From [Eubacterium] eligens ATCC 27750 (GTDB lineage Bacteria; Bacillota; Clostridia; Lachnospirales; Lachnospiraceae): 64,000 bases of DNA. Each line of letters opens with the position of its first letter. Position 1 is the stretch's first letter. The stretch spans positions 248,001 to 312,000 of the forward strand of contig NC_012780.1 of NCBI RefSeq assembly GCF_000146185.1, given 5' to 3'. Positions 52,838 through 62,899 of this stretch are shown one piece after another. Both the position numbers and the translations under genes were made by a program. Under the pieces are notes generated by a model. The model searched no databases. It was not told where the DNA came from and was given only the letters and a program-made list of their open reading frames with translations.

Positions 52838-55156
52838 ATGAACAATTTCATTATTATAAATAAAGCAGAGCAGGATGTTGCCAAAGCAAAAGAACACTTA
52901 TCTGTTCTTAAACAGAAGATAACTGATAGCAAAACTAAGCTTGAAGAAGCAAAGGCTGATTATGAAGCTAATGTTAATTCATCATGCACTGATAATTCAG
53001 GGCTTCACGAGCTTACATTATCTGTTGATCTTATAAAAGTTGAATTAAAAAAAGCAGAAGATTCTCTAACAACGCTTAATAATGATTTGGAAAATTCAAA
53101 AGAACAATCAAAGAAAGCATCCGAAATTCACTCTGCTGCAAAACAAAAAACAATTGAAACCGGCAATAAATTCTATGATGTTAAGAAAAAGGCTGATGCA
53201 TTTAAAGACAGTATCAACAAAGTGTCAGACAATATGAAAGCTAAAAAAGCAGTATATGATGAATATCTTGATTCAGCCGATAATTCTACTGACAAAATAA
53301 ATCAGGCTAAAGAAACTCTTGAAGCGCTTAATAAAAAGTATGCTTCTTCTGTTACTTCCATACAAAGTCTTCAGGAGGAGTATGACCGCAATACTGCATT
53401 AATTTCCGGAAGAAAAGCTATGCTTGAAAAAGCGGAAGCATCCGCTTCTGAAAAAAAGAAAGACTATGAACAGGTCCGTTCAGGTGAAACTATAAAGAAA
53501 GTTGCATATGACAGGGCTGTAGAAGCGCAGAATCGTCTTAAACCTGCATATGAAGAAGCTGTTGGTATCGAAAATTCAGCTAAAGAAGCTTATGACAATG
53601 CTGTAAAAATGCTTAATGAAGCTAACAAGGCTTATGATAATGCCATAGCTGATGAAGCTGCTAAAGAGAAAAATTATAACAGGCAGGTCGATACCGGCCG
53701 TGACTCACATAATTACGATTTTGATTCCATATTGGATAGTCTGCGTGCGGAGAGTAATAAGCTGGCAGATATTAAAGACTTCACAATTTCTAATCCTGAA
53801 ATACAGGATTATTGCAAGAGTCTGATTCTCTATAATCTTTCTGTATGTAATTATAAAGACATAACATTTGGAGAATGGATAATTAATCTTCGTGGTCTTG
53901 GCGGTTTATCATATATTCAGGTAAGATTCACACAGAATGGTGTTCCTGCAAAATGTAATTTTTCATGTGACTGTAAAAAAGAACCTGATAATAGCATAGA
54001 AATATCTGAATGTAATATAACTGATATGTCAAATATTTCAAAAAAACATTTTATATCTAATAAAGATATTGTGAATGGAACTGATTTGTATCAGTTAAGT
54101 TTAAAATCTATACAGGATGACATAAACAGGGCTGAAATCAGTTACAATACTGCCAAAACCACAACTGATGATGCTGCTGTTCATCTTGAAGAATGTAAGA
54201 AAAATGTTCCCGGACTAAAAACTGATTACGAGAAAGCAGTTAAAAATGCTGAGTCTGTCAAAATGAATTATAATACACAGCGTGCTATGGTAAACCGGGC
54301 TAAAGCGGCATACGATGAGGAAGCTAAAACTACAGCTGCTTCTTACAGTATTTATAGTGAAGCCAAAAAGAAATATGACGAGATGCTTGAGGAATATAAC
54401 AGAATAACTAGCAATACATCTTCAATTAATATTGAATATGAAAATGCTAAATCATCTGTTGAAAAAATCCTTAATGAAATTGATGCTGCTAAAGATAATA
54501 TTAAACGACTTGAGGAATTTAATAATAATTCAAGTGATGTGTTAAATAAGGCAAAGCTTGAATATGATAAAGCTGTTGCTGATTATCAGGCAGTTCAACA
54601 GGAACAGGCTGATGCTGCACATAATATGCCGCAGCTAAAAAAGCTGCTTGATGAGTGTATTGAAGATGAAGAATTAAAGAAAAAAGCAATGGAAAATTCT
54701 CTTAATGATGAAATGAATCTGCGTAAGAAAATTAGCCAGACTAAAGATGAAATAAACAAAATTAAATTTAAGCTTCATGAAGCCTCAGAAAAATTAAGCA
54801 AAGCTCAGGCAAATTCTGATGCAACAGGAAGAACAACAGAATCTTTAAAGCTTGCATATGACAATGCAAAAACAGAATATGAAAAAGCTAATTATACATA
54901 TACACAGAGCAGCAGCATAAGTAATCAGCTTTCAAAGGCATATTATAAGCTTAATTATGAAGCAACAAGAAGTGATTATAATAAAACAGATTTTGATAAT
55001 GCAAAGTCTGTTTATGATAAAGCACTGATTGAATATACTAATCTTACCGGTATAACCTTTAATATGACAGACGAAACAGATACTCTTATCAATGAAACTG
55101 AAACATCAAAGGAAAAGGGATTATTTTCTAAATTTTTTGGCGGTAAGAAAAAATAA
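52838..55156 (+). CDS. Large coiled-coil protein with a central globular domain
   Basis: 772 residues. Residues ~5-285 and ~430-745 are long heptad-rich coiled coils full of Lys, Glu and Ala, with recurring YDNA/YEKA units. Between them lies a non-coiled segment (~290-425) with five or more cysteines (CKSLILYNLSVC, CNFSCDCKKE) and a strand-like pattern. The C-terminus is an amphipathic, basic tail (GLFSKFFGGKKK) that could touch membrane or nucleic acid. Family not recognised; SMC-like architecture without an ATPase head. It precedes the symporter/asparaginase genes by 42 bases. Confidence 0.75.
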   Translation: MNNFIIINKAEQDVAKAKEHLSVLKQKITDSKTKLEEAKADYEANVNSSCTDNSGLHELTLSVDLIKVELKKAEDSLTTLNNDLENSKEQSKKASEIHSAAKQKTIETGNKFYDVKKKADAFKDSINKVSDNMKAKKAVYDEYLDSADNSTDKINQAKETLEALNKKYASSVTSIQSLQEEYDRNTALISGRKAMLEKAEASASEKKKDYEQVRSGETIKKVAYDRAVEAQNRLKPAYEEAVGIENSAKEAYDNAVKMLNEANKAYDNAIADEAAKEKNYNRQVDTGRDSHNYDFDSILDSLRAESNKLADIKDFTISNPEIQDYCKSLILYNLSVCNYKDITFGEWIINLRGLGGLSYIQVRFTQNGVPAKCNFSCDCKKEPDNSIEISECNITDMSNISKKHFISNKDIVNGTDLYQLSLKSIQDDINRAEISYNTAKTTTDDAAVHLEECKKNVPGLKTDYEKAVKNAESVKMNYNTQRAMVNRAKAAYDEEAKTTAASYSIYSEAKKKYDEMLEEYNRITSNTSSINIEYENAKSSVEKILNEIDAAKDNIKRLEEFNNNSSDVLNKAKLEYDKAVADYQAVQQEQADAAHNMPQLKKLLDECIEDEELKKKAMENSLNDEMNLRKKISQTKDEINKIKFKLHEASEKLSKAQANSDATGRTTESLKLAYDNAKTEYEKANYTYTQSSSISNQLSKAYYKLNYEATRSDYNKTDFDNAKSVYDKALIEYTNLTGITFNMTDETDTLINETETSKEKGLFSKFFGGKKK

Positions 55157-55198
55157 TAATTAACTACATACTACAATATAAACAGGATGGACTAATTA

Positions 55199-56599
55199 AT
55201 GCTTTCAACAATTGAATCAATTAACAGCGTAATCAATAACTTTATCTGGGGACTTCCCGCAATGATATGTATTATCGGTGTAGGAATGGTATTAAGTGTA
55301 AGAACAGGATTTATCCAGATAAGGAAATTTCCTTATGCAATGAAAATAACTATAGGGCGCATGCTTAAGAAGCGAAATGCTTCAGACGGCGCCCTAACGC
55401 CATTTCAGGCAGTATGTACAGCGCTTGCTGCTACAGTAGGTACAGGTAATATAGCAGGTGTCGCCGGAGCAATTGCGATCGGCGGACCTGGAGCTGTATT
55501 CTGGATGTGGATATCAGCAATACTTGGAATGTGCACAAAGTTCTCTGAAGTAGTTCTTGCAGTGCATTTCAGGGAGACCAATGATAAAGGTGAACTTGTC
55601 GGCGGTCCTATGTACTACATAAAGAACGGTCTTAAAAAACACTGGCACTGGCTTGCCTATCTTTTCTCAGCTCTTGGAATTCTTACAGTTTTCGGAACTG
55701 GTAATGCAACACAGGTCAATACAATCACAGCAGCAATAGATTCAGCATTGCTTAATTACAATATAATATCTGCTGACTCAACCCATATAGTTAATCTAAT
55801 AATCGGAATTATAATCATGCTGCTTATTGCACTTATTATGATTGGCGGAATTAAAAGAATTGGAAAAGTGACAGAAAAGCTTATTCCATTCATGGCCTTA
55901 TTATATATAATTCTTGCAATTGGAGTTATAATAGTTAATATTACAAATGTCCCTTATGTATTTAAGTCAATATTCCAAGGTGCATTTTCTCCAGCATCAG
56001 TTACTGGTGGTGCTGTAGGCAGTTTCTTTATGAGTATGAAAAAAGGTGTATCAAGAGGTATATTTTCTAATGAAGCCGGTCTGGGTACAGGTTCTATTGC
56101 GCACGCATGTGCAGATACAAGAAAACCTGTAAAACAGGGATTCTTTGGTATCTTTGAAGTATTTGTTGATACAATTGTAATCTGTACACTTACTGCTCTT
56201 GTAATTTTATGCAGCGGAGTTCCTGTAACATATGGACATGCTGCTGGTGCAGAGCTTACAATATCAGGTTTTACAGCTACCTATGGCGGCTGGATATCAA
56301 TATTTACAGCTATTGCAATGTGCTGCTTTGCATTTTCAACGGTCATTGGCTGGGGACTTTACGGCCAGAGGTGTATTGAATTTCTTTTTGGTCCTAAATC
56401 AGCAAAGCCATTTATGGTTATTTACTCACTTGTTGCAGTTGTGGGTGCTACTATGAATTTAGGCTTAATGTGGAGTATAGCAGAAACATTTAACGGTCTT
56501 ATGGTAATTCCTAACCTTATAGCAGTATTCCTGCTGTCCGGTACGGTTGTACAACTTGTAAAAGATTACTTTAACACAGAAGGTAAGAAGGTAAAATAA
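55199..56599 (+). CDS. Amino acid:cation symporter of the AGCS family (AlsT/DagA type)
   Basis: 466 residues, ~11 membrane helices. Family signature ATVGTGNIAGVAGAIAIGGP and GAVFWMWISAILGMCTKFSE. It imports alanine, glycine or related amino acids with Na+. The next gene, an asparaginase, begins 1 base after its stop, so asparagine or glutamine may be transported; that is inference. Confidence 0.92.
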   Translation: MLSTIESINSVINNFIWGLPAMICIIGVGMVLSVRTGFIQIRKFPYAMKITIGRMLKKRNASDGALTPFQAVCTALAATVGTGNIAGVAGAIAIGGPGAVFWMWISAILGMCTKFSEVVLAVHFRETNDKGELVGGPMYYIKNGLKKHWHWLAYLFSALGILTVFGTGNATQVNTITAAIDSALLNYNIISADSTHIVNLIIGIIIMLLIALIMIGGIKRIGKVTEKLIPFMALLYIILAIGVIIVNITNVPYVFKSIFQGAFSPASVTGGAVGSFFMSMKKGVSRGIFSNEAGLGTGSIAHACADTRKPVKQGFFGIFEVFVDTIVICTLTALVILCSGVPVTYGHAAGAELTISGFTATYGGWISIFTAIAMCCFAFSTVIGWGLYGQRCIEFLFGPKSAKPFMVIYSLVAVVGATMNLGLMWSIAETFNGLMVIPNLIAVFLLSGTVVQLVKDYFNTEGKKVK

Positions 56600-56600
56600 T

Positions 56601-57575
56601 ATGAAACATATTTTACTGATAGCTACCGGTGGAACCATTGCTTCTAAAGACTGTGGCAATGGACTTACACCGTGTATTGATGTCAATGCTTTAATTGAAT
56701 ATATTCCATTAGTCAGACAAATGTGCCGGATTAACGGAATATCATTAATGAATATTGATAGCAGCAATATGAATACAAATCACATTGCTGCCATATCAGA
56801 ATGTATTAAAAAACACTATAATGACTATGATGGTTTTGTCATAACACATGGAACTGATACATGTGCTTATACCGCGGCTGCATTGTCATATCAGCTTATT
56901 AATCTCTCTAAACCCGTTATTCTTACAGGTTCCCAATTACCAATAGATGCGGATGCAACAGATGCTGTTATTAATTTGCAAAATGCAATTATATATTCAT
57001 GTGAAAATATATCTGGTGTATTTCTTGCATTTTGTAATAAACTGATAGCCGGAACATGTGCCAAAAAAATTAAGACTAAAAGTTTTGATGCATTTGAAAG
57101 TATCAACTATCCTGTGATTGCTCAGATTGTAGAAAACAGGGTTTTATATAATAATCACCCATTCAAAAATAACAAAAACAATTATTATGATTTCCGTATT
57201 GAAACCGACATGTGTACTGATATAGCTGTTATAAATATTTTCCCGGGAATGAATTACAAGCTGCTGGACTATATTAATTCATCTTGCAGAGGTGTTATAA
57301 TTGAAAGCTTCGGAATAGGCGGCCTGCCAGACAACATTATTGATTATATTTACAAGCTTACAGCAAATGGAATATGTGTTGTTGTCACAACACAATGTCT
57401 TTATGAAGGCGTTAATCTTGGAATATATGAGGTTGGGCGCAATCTTGCCGAAGCAGATATTATCAACGGAAAAAATATGACAGTTGAAAACCTTACGATG
57501 AAACTTATGTGGTCTTTAGCACATTTTAATACTATAGGTGAGGTTAAAGATTTTATGGAAAAGGAGTTGATTTAA
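56601..57575 (+). CDS. Type I L-asparaginase
   Basis: 324 residues with ATGGTIAS (first catalytic Thr) and THGTDTCAYTAAAL (second Thr/Asp pair), and LTGSQLP. No signal peptide, so it is the cytoplasmic type. It hydrolyses asparagine to aspartate and ammonia. Tightly spaced between the symporter and the DeoR-type regulator. Confidence 0.9.
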   Translation: MKHILLIATGGTIASKDCGNGLTPCIDVNALIEYIPLVRQMCRINGISLMNIDSSNMNTNHIAAISECIKKHYNDYDGFVITHGTDTCAYTAAALSYQLINLSKPVILTGSQLPIDADATDAVINLQNAIIYSCENISGVFLAFCNKLIAGTCAKKIKTKSFDAFESINYPVIAQIVENRVLYNNHPFKNNKNNYYDFRIETDMCTDIAVINIFPGMNYKLLDYINSSCRGVIIESFGIGGLPDNIIDYIYKLTANGICVVVTTQCLYEGVNLGIYEVGRNLAEADIINGKNMTVENLTMKLMWSLAHFNTIGEVKDFMEKELI

Positions 57576-57576
57576 T

Positions 57577-58317
57577 ATGCTAACTGAACAAAGACATGAA
57601 ATAATTCTTAATCTGTTATCTGAAAAAGGCAGTATTACTGTTACCGAACTTAAGGAGGTGCTTAACACCTCTGAATCTACTATAAGACGTGATCTTAATA
57701 CTCTTGATGAACAGGGCAGACTCACAAAGGTATTTGGTGGGGCGGTTGAAAAAAATAATGGTATATCCACTACCGAATTATCAGTTTCACAGAAAGCTGT
57801 GTTTAATACTGAAGAAAAAAAGAAAATCGCAATGTATGCTGCAAGGCTTGTAGCTCCTAATGATTTTGTATATATAGATGCCGGAACAACTACTGAATAT
57901 CTTATTGATTATCTTGAAGAGAAAAATGCAACATATATTACTAATGCAGTGACACATGCAAGAAAACTTGCAATTGCGGGATTTAAAGTTATTCTTATCG
58001 GTGGAGAACTTAAAGGTATAACCGAAGCTGTTGTCGGTAATCAGGCTATTCTTACAATAGACCGCATGAACTTCAATAAAGGATTCTTTGGAACTAATGG
58101 AATAACTGAAAAATCAGGCTTTACGACACCAGATATCAATGAAGCATTAGTTAAAGAAACTGCATTTGCTCACTGTCATTTTAAGTATATTCTTGCAGAC
58201 AGTTCAAAGTTTGGAGAAACAAGCGCCGTAACTTTTGGAAATATCAAGGATGCAACTATAATTACAGATAAAAAAAATGGCAGCTTTGCAAAGCTGCCAA
58301 ATATAATAACTGTATGA
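57577..58317 (+). CDS. DeoR/GlpR-family transcriptional regulator
   Basis: N-terminal HTH (RHEIILNLLSEKGSITVTEL, STIRRDLNTLDEQGRL) and a DeoR sugar-phosphate-sensing-type domain (DAGTTTEYL, IGGELK). 246 residues, last gene of the symporter operon, which it probably controls. Its final codons contain the hairpin at 58278-58299. Confidence 0.9.
   Translation: MLTEQRHEIILNLLSEKGSITVTELKEVLNTSESTIRRDLNTLDEQGRLTKVFGGAVEKNNGISTTELSVSQKAVFNTEEKKKIAMYAARLVAPNDFVYIDAGTTTEYLIDYLEEKNATYITNAVTHARKLAIAGFKVILIGGELKGITEAVVGNQAILTIDRMNFNKGFFGTNGITEKSGFTTPDINEALVKETAFAHCHFKYILADSSKFGETSAVTFGNIKDATIITDKKNGSFAKLPNIITV
58278..58299 (-). terminator. Terminator of the convergent GGDEF gene, embedded in the DeoR coding end
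   Basis: TGGCAGCTTT and AAAGCTGCCA meet head to head with a two-base centre (a 22-bp perfect palindrome). The minus strand continues with eight T. It therefore ends the GGDEF transcript while encoding NGSFAKLPN of the DeoR protein on the other strand. Confidence 0.8.
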
Positions 58318-58330
58318 TTTCGTAATATAT

Positions 58331-60106
58331 CTATAACACGCTGGCAATGATTTTGCTGATAATAAGTACAAAATTCCTGTCAGAGTCATTCCAGCGGTTT
58401 TTATGATTAAATACATCATAAAAGAAATAGTATCTTCTGTATCTGAATTCATACCATGCACTTATAAATGCCATGATATTACTTTCTGATAACTCATTAA
58501 ACAACCCTTTATGCCATGCTTCAACAGAAGGAACGATACCGATTGACATTGAATTGTTCTTTCCATATCTTGATAAAAATGCTTCATCCTTAAGAATATT
58601 GGTCATATCCGGAACTTTCTTATAATCACCACACATATATATAAGTTCAGAATTATCATTATAAATTCGTATTCCATCAATCTCAAACTGTTCCATGATA
58701 TTCCGGGTAACATCCTCTATAGCATCTTTTCCTCTTGACATCAAATCAAGAATCATATCAGAAACAACACCTGACATATACTCTGAATGCTCAGATAAAT
58801 CAAGTATTTTATGTATGTGTCTGCCATTATCCTGAATAGAACCATGTATTTCTTCATTATAGATAATAAAACGGTTTCTTCCTTTTTCTTTAGCCAGATA
58901 TAGACATTTATCTGCTTTTTTAAACAGAATTTCATAATTATTTCCATCTTTTGGATACTCGCTGACTCCCACTGATAAAGTAACACCAAATTCATCGATT
59001 CTGCTGTCAAAAGCATACTGAAGTTCTTTTCTCATTGTAGTAAGAAGTATTCTCAAATCTTCAGTATCTTTAATATTACTTGTAAAAATATAAAACTCAT
59101 CCCCGCCAAATCTGCCTGCAATCCCACGACCATTAAGATTAGCATTAAGGATAGTAGCAATCTTACTTAAAACCTCATCTCCAAAAAGATGTCCATATGT
59201 ATCGTTGATACTTTTAAAATTATCTACATCAAATATAATCATATAATGAATTTTATTATCATTAGATGCCATCACTGCTTTTGTATATTCCATGCATGCC
59301 CTTTTATTAAGAAGCCCGGTTGCAGAATCAACTGCTTCACTTGTTGCATAATACGGTATTATATTATTAACATTTCCATCAGCTGTTTCAAGATATCCAG
59401 CAACTATGGGATGCTTGTTATTGGCAAAAAGACTGTCGCCATTAACCTTAAACTTATATAATTCATCATTGTTCTCACCAAGTGGAAGATAAACCATGCA
59501 GCTAAACATATTAGAACCTGTTTTAAGATAATTATAAAAAACATTAAATTCTTTTTTTTCTGCATCATTTCGTAACAGTGACAGCATTCTGTCTTTAAAC
59601 TGCTCAAGAGGACATTTAACCGGTGCTGTACACTGATTACCTCTGTACATATATATAGTAAATATATCTGTATACGAGTTATAATCGAACAAATAATTAC
59701 GATACACTGAAAGCAGTGTTCTGTATTTATTAATATTATCAAGACCCATAAGATATCTGCTCTCAACCGCTGACAAAAAGAAACATCTTATTTCAAGAAT
59801 ATTCTCACCTGAAAGCACCTTGCCATTATTAAAAATGTACATGTCTGACCAATAATATTCACCAATTCCATTTCTTAACAGAATTATAATTCTGCTATTC
59901 TCTCCTGGTTTTAATGATTCAAATGTTGTCTTAAAATCCTTCAGCTGATCAGGATGCACAATATCCAGAAAATTAATTCCAACCAGCTTCTCCACAAAAT
60001 GATAAAAATGCTCATCCGCATTAATTACTTCATAATTTCTTCTAATTAAGATATCGCAATAAGCAACACAATTTTCTTTTCCAAAATGATTTTCTGATAT
60101 AATCAT
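58331..60106 (-). CDS. PAS-like / GGDEF / GAF-like diguanylate cyclase
   Basis: 591 residues. The N-terminal ~100 residues look like a PAS domain. A GGDEF domain spans ~255-418 with the intact active site GGDEF at 334-338 and the DVDNFKSINDTYGH metal site. No RxxD inhibitory site is found ahead of GGDEF, so feedback by c-di-GMP would be weak. The C-terminal ~170 residues end in RWNDSDRNFVLIISKIIASVL, which resembles the end of a GAF domain. No membrane helix, so cytosolic. It synthesises c-di-GMP. Confidence 0.85.
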   Translation of the reverse strand: MIISENHFGKENCVAYCDILIRRNYEVINADEHFYHFVEKLVGINFLDIVHPDQLKDFKTTFESLKPGENSRIIILLRNGIGEYYWSDMYIFNNGKVLSGENILEIRCFFLSAVESRYLMGLDNINKYRTLLSVYRNYLFDYNSYTDIFTIYMYRGNQCTAPVKCPLEQFKDRMLSLLRNDAEKKEFNVFYNYLKTGSNMFSCMVYLPLGENNDELYKFKVNGDSLFANNKHPIVAGYLETADGNVNNIIPYYATSEAVDSATGLLNKRACMEYTKAVMASNDNKIHYMIIFDVDNFKSINDTYGHLFGDEVLSKIATILNANLNGRGIAGRFGGDEFYIFTSNIKDTEDLRILLTTMRKELQYAFDSRIDEFGVTLSVGVSEYPKDGNNYEILFKKADKCLYLAKEKGRNRFIIYNEEIHGSIQDNGRHIHKILDLSEHSEYMSGVVSDMILDLMSRGKDAIEDVTRNIMEQFEIDGIRIYNDNSELIYMCGDYKKVPDMTNILKDEAFLSRYGKNNSMSIGIVPSVEAWHKGLFNELSESNIMAFISAWYEFRYRRYYFFYDVFNHKNRWNDSDRNFVLIISKIIASVL

Positions 60107-60285
60107 ATCCCCAATCTCCGTCCATAAAATGTTATGTATATTTTAACATGAATGCATTTAATTATCTAGGACAAATTGTAATTATTGATAAATTATTGGC
60201 AAATATATATTGCCTTGAAAAAAATGTTTTAAAAATGTATTCTATATATACATAAAGAAAATAACATATTTACAAGGTGATTATT

Positions 60286-61122
60286 ATGAATACAGATATT
60301 AAACTTGTGGCTCTTGATTTAGACAGGACAACTCTTAATTCAGAAAGCCATCTATCAGAAGTAAACAGACAGGCATTAATCGATGCCATAAGCAACGGAG
60401 TGCATGTATGTATCGCAAGCGGACGTGCATTTGACACACTGCCTGAGGATATCATATCAGTTCCTGGAATTGAATATGCAATAACCAGCAACGGTGCAGC
60501 AATTTACAGAATTGCAGGTAAGGAATGTCTTAAATCATATCTTCTAACTCCATCGTCAGTAAAGACAATCCTTAACCTTACAGCCAATGACACAGTTACA
60601 TATGAAGCATTTATAAAAGGACAGGCCTTCGCTTCAACAGAGTATATCAGACACCCTGAAAAATACGGTGCTACAGAACACTCACTTGCCTATGTTAAGA
60701 AAACAAGAATCCTAAAAGATGATATTAAAGACTTTATACTTGAACACTGTCATGAACTGGACAGTTTAGATATAGTAGTCGGCAACGAAGAATTAAAGAA
60801 AAACATAATGGACAGAATACGCAATGCAACTGACGAAGTGTACATGACAAGTTCTATCAGCCAGCTTCTTGAGATATCATATAAAGACGCCGGCAAAAAA
60901 TCAGGTGTTAAGTTCTTAACAGAATACCTCGGTCTGTCCCGTGAAAATGTAGCCGCCTTCGGTGACGCAGACAACGACACAGACATGATAGAATACGCCG
61001 GAACCGGTATCGCAATGGAAAACGCCGCCCCTCACCTGAAACAAATAGCCGACCACATAACCCTCCACCACGATAAAGACGGCGTAGCATACGCATTCCG
61101 CAATATACTTAATATATGTTAA
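60286..61122 (+). CDS. HAD-superfamily phosphatase, Cof type
   Basis: Begins IKLVALDLDRTTLNSES (nucleophile Asp), ASGRAFDTLP (motif II), KKSGVKFLTEYLGLSREN, and AFGDADNDTDMIEYAG (motif IV). ~278 residues. Dephosphorylates sugar phosphates or nucleotides. GTG at 60277 is part of the AAGGTGAT ribosome site; the ATG at 60286 is the start. Confidence 0.9.
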   Translation: MNTDIKLVALDLDRTTLNSESHLSEVNRQALIDAISNGVHVCIASGRAFDTLPEDIISVPGIEYAITSNGAAIYRIAGKECLKSYLLTPSSVKTILNLTANDTVTYEAFIKGQAFASTEYIRHPEKYGATEHSLAYVKKTRILKDDIKDFILEHCHELDSLDIVVGNEELKKNIMDRIRNATDEVYMTSSISQLLEISYKDAGKKSGVKFLTEYLGLSRENVAAFGDADNDTDMIEYAGTGIAMENAAPHLKQIADHITLHHDKDGVAYAFRNILNIC

Positions 61123-61196
61123 TTTCAAGGTTGAAATGCGTCTGCAAAATGTGTAAAATACTATGAGATTTATTTAGCAATATAAGGAGATTAATA

Positions 61197-62855
61197 ATGA
61201 ACGAGCAGGATTGTAAGAAATTAGCAGAACTCTTATTCCCTGATGTGGATAAGACACCTGATTATTATGAGGAGAAATACCCATATAGAAAACTTCCTAA
61301 TAAGGCAGAAGTAACAAGATTAGGTCCAAGCCCTACAGGCTTTATCCATCTTGGCAATCTCTACAGTGCTTTAGCTGATGAGAGAATCGCACACAAGAAT
61401 GGTGGTGTATTCTACTTAAGAATTGAAGATACTGATGCCAAGAGAACTGTTGAAGGTGCTGTTGACCTTGTAATCAATTCTTTAAGATATTTTGATATTG
61501 AATTTGATGAAGGAGCAGGCTTCCCGGATTCTGACCCGGTTAATGCATACGGACCATATTATCAGACACAGAGAGTTGATATCTATCATACATTTGCAAA
61601 GGAACTTGTACTTAAAGGTCTTGCTTACCCTTGCTTCTGTACAGAGGAAGAGCTTGAGGCTGTAAGATTACAGCAGGAGACTGATAAGGTTCTTACTGGA
61701 TATTATGGCAAATATGCTGTATGCCGTGACCTTTCTTTAGAGACTATCGAGGAAAATCTTAAGGCAGGAAAGCCTTATGTATTAAGACTTCGTTCACAGG
61801 GAAGTCCTGAGAATGAAATCACATTTACAGACAGCATTAAGGGAGAGATTAAGCTTCCAGAGAATATCCATGATGTAGTTCTTCTTAAGAAAGATGGTAT
61901 TCCAACATATCATTTTGCACACGCAATTGATGACCACTTTATGAGAACTACTACAGTTGTACGTGGCGGTGAATGGCTTGCATCTGTTCCAATCCACTAT
62001 GAATTATTCCATGTATTAGGCTTTAAGATGCCAAAATATGCACATACAGCACACCTTATGAAGTTTGATGAGGAGACTGGCGGAAAGAGAAAGTTATCTA
62101 AGAGAAAAGATCCGGAGCTTTCACTTGATTACTACAGAAAAGACGGATATCATCCATACACAATGAAGGTCTATCTTCTTACACTCCTTAACTCTAACTT
62201 TGAGGAATGGCATGAGAAGTTCCCTGACAAGGATATCAATGAATTCCCATTCTCAGTAGATAAGATGAGTGTTTCAGGTGCCTTATTTGATAAAGAAAAG
62301 CTTCATAACATCTGTAAGAATGAGCTTTCCAAGTTATCAGAGGATGATTTATATGAATTCCTTCACAACTGGGCATTAGAGAATGAACCTGAGATGGAAA
62401 AGGTATGGTTTGCTGACAAAGAGAAGTTACTTGCTATATTAAGACTTTACATGGGTGTTGGTGCTAAGAGAAGAAGAAAAGACTTCATGTATGCTAAGCA
62501 GATATTTGAACTTATCAGCTTCTTCTTTGATGGCGAGTCTGGTGAAAGAGATGAATTCAGATTAGTTGATGACGAGGTTAAGGCTATTCTTAATGATTAC
62601 CTTGCAGCTTATGACCATAATGATGATAACAGCATGTGGTTTAACAAGCTTAAGGAAATAGCTGACAAGAACGGCTATGCTTCTGATATGAAGGCTTACA
62701 AGGCTAATCCGGAGAACTTCAAGGGTAATGTATCAGACGTTGCAGAGGTTGTAAGAATTGCTGTAACCGGCAGAGCTAATACACCTGATTTATGGACTAT
62801 CGTTCATATCATGGGCGAAGAGCAGATGAAAGAGCGTATAAGCCGTTTCCTTTAA
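61197..62855 (+). CDS. gltX: Glutamyl-tRNA synthetase
   Basis: 552 residues. TRLGPSPTGFIHLGN carries the HIGH-type motif (HLGN) and KRKLSKRKDPE the KMSKS-type motif. An N-terminal extension of ~40 residues precedes the catalytic domain, as in several clostridial enzymes. Charges tRNA-Glu (perhaps also tRNA-Gln where Gat amidotransferase is used). Only 74 bases lie upstream, with no T-box visible. It is an essential gene, notable on a plasmid-type replicon. Confidence 0.93.
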   Translation: MNEQDCKKLAELLFPDVDKTPDYYEEKYPYRKLPNKAEVTRLGPSPTGFIHLGNLYSALADERIAHKNGGVFYLRIEDTDAKRTVEGAVDLVINSLRYFDIEFDEGAGFPDSDPVNAYGPYYQTQRVDIYHTFAKELVLKGLAYPCFCTEEELEAVRLQQETDKVLTGYYGKYAVCRDLSLETIEENLKAGKPYVLRLRSQGSPENEITFTDSIKGEIKLPENIHDVVLLKKDGIPTYHFAHAIDDHFMRTTTVVRGGEWLASVPIHYELFHVLGFKMPKYAHTAHLMKFDEETGGKRKLSKRKDPELSLDYYRKDGYHPYTMKVYLLTLLNSNFEEWHEKFPDKDINEFPFSVDKMSVSGALFDKEKLHNICKNELSKLSEDDLYEFLHNWALENEPEMEKVWFADKEKLLAILRLYMGVGAKRRRKDFMYAKQIFELISFFFDGESGERDEFRLVDDEVKAILNDYLAAYDHNDDNSMWFNKLKEIADKNGYASDMKAYKANPENFKGNVSDVAEVVRIAVTGRANTPDLWTIVHIMGEEQMKERISRFL

Positions 62856-62899
62856 TTAATACTAGTTTATAAGTCAACATAATAAGGAGGCTATGTAAT

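Noticed and set aside
61123..61196. T-box leader before gltX
   Set aside because: Only 74 bases are available and no T-box core sequence or terminator hairpin is visible.
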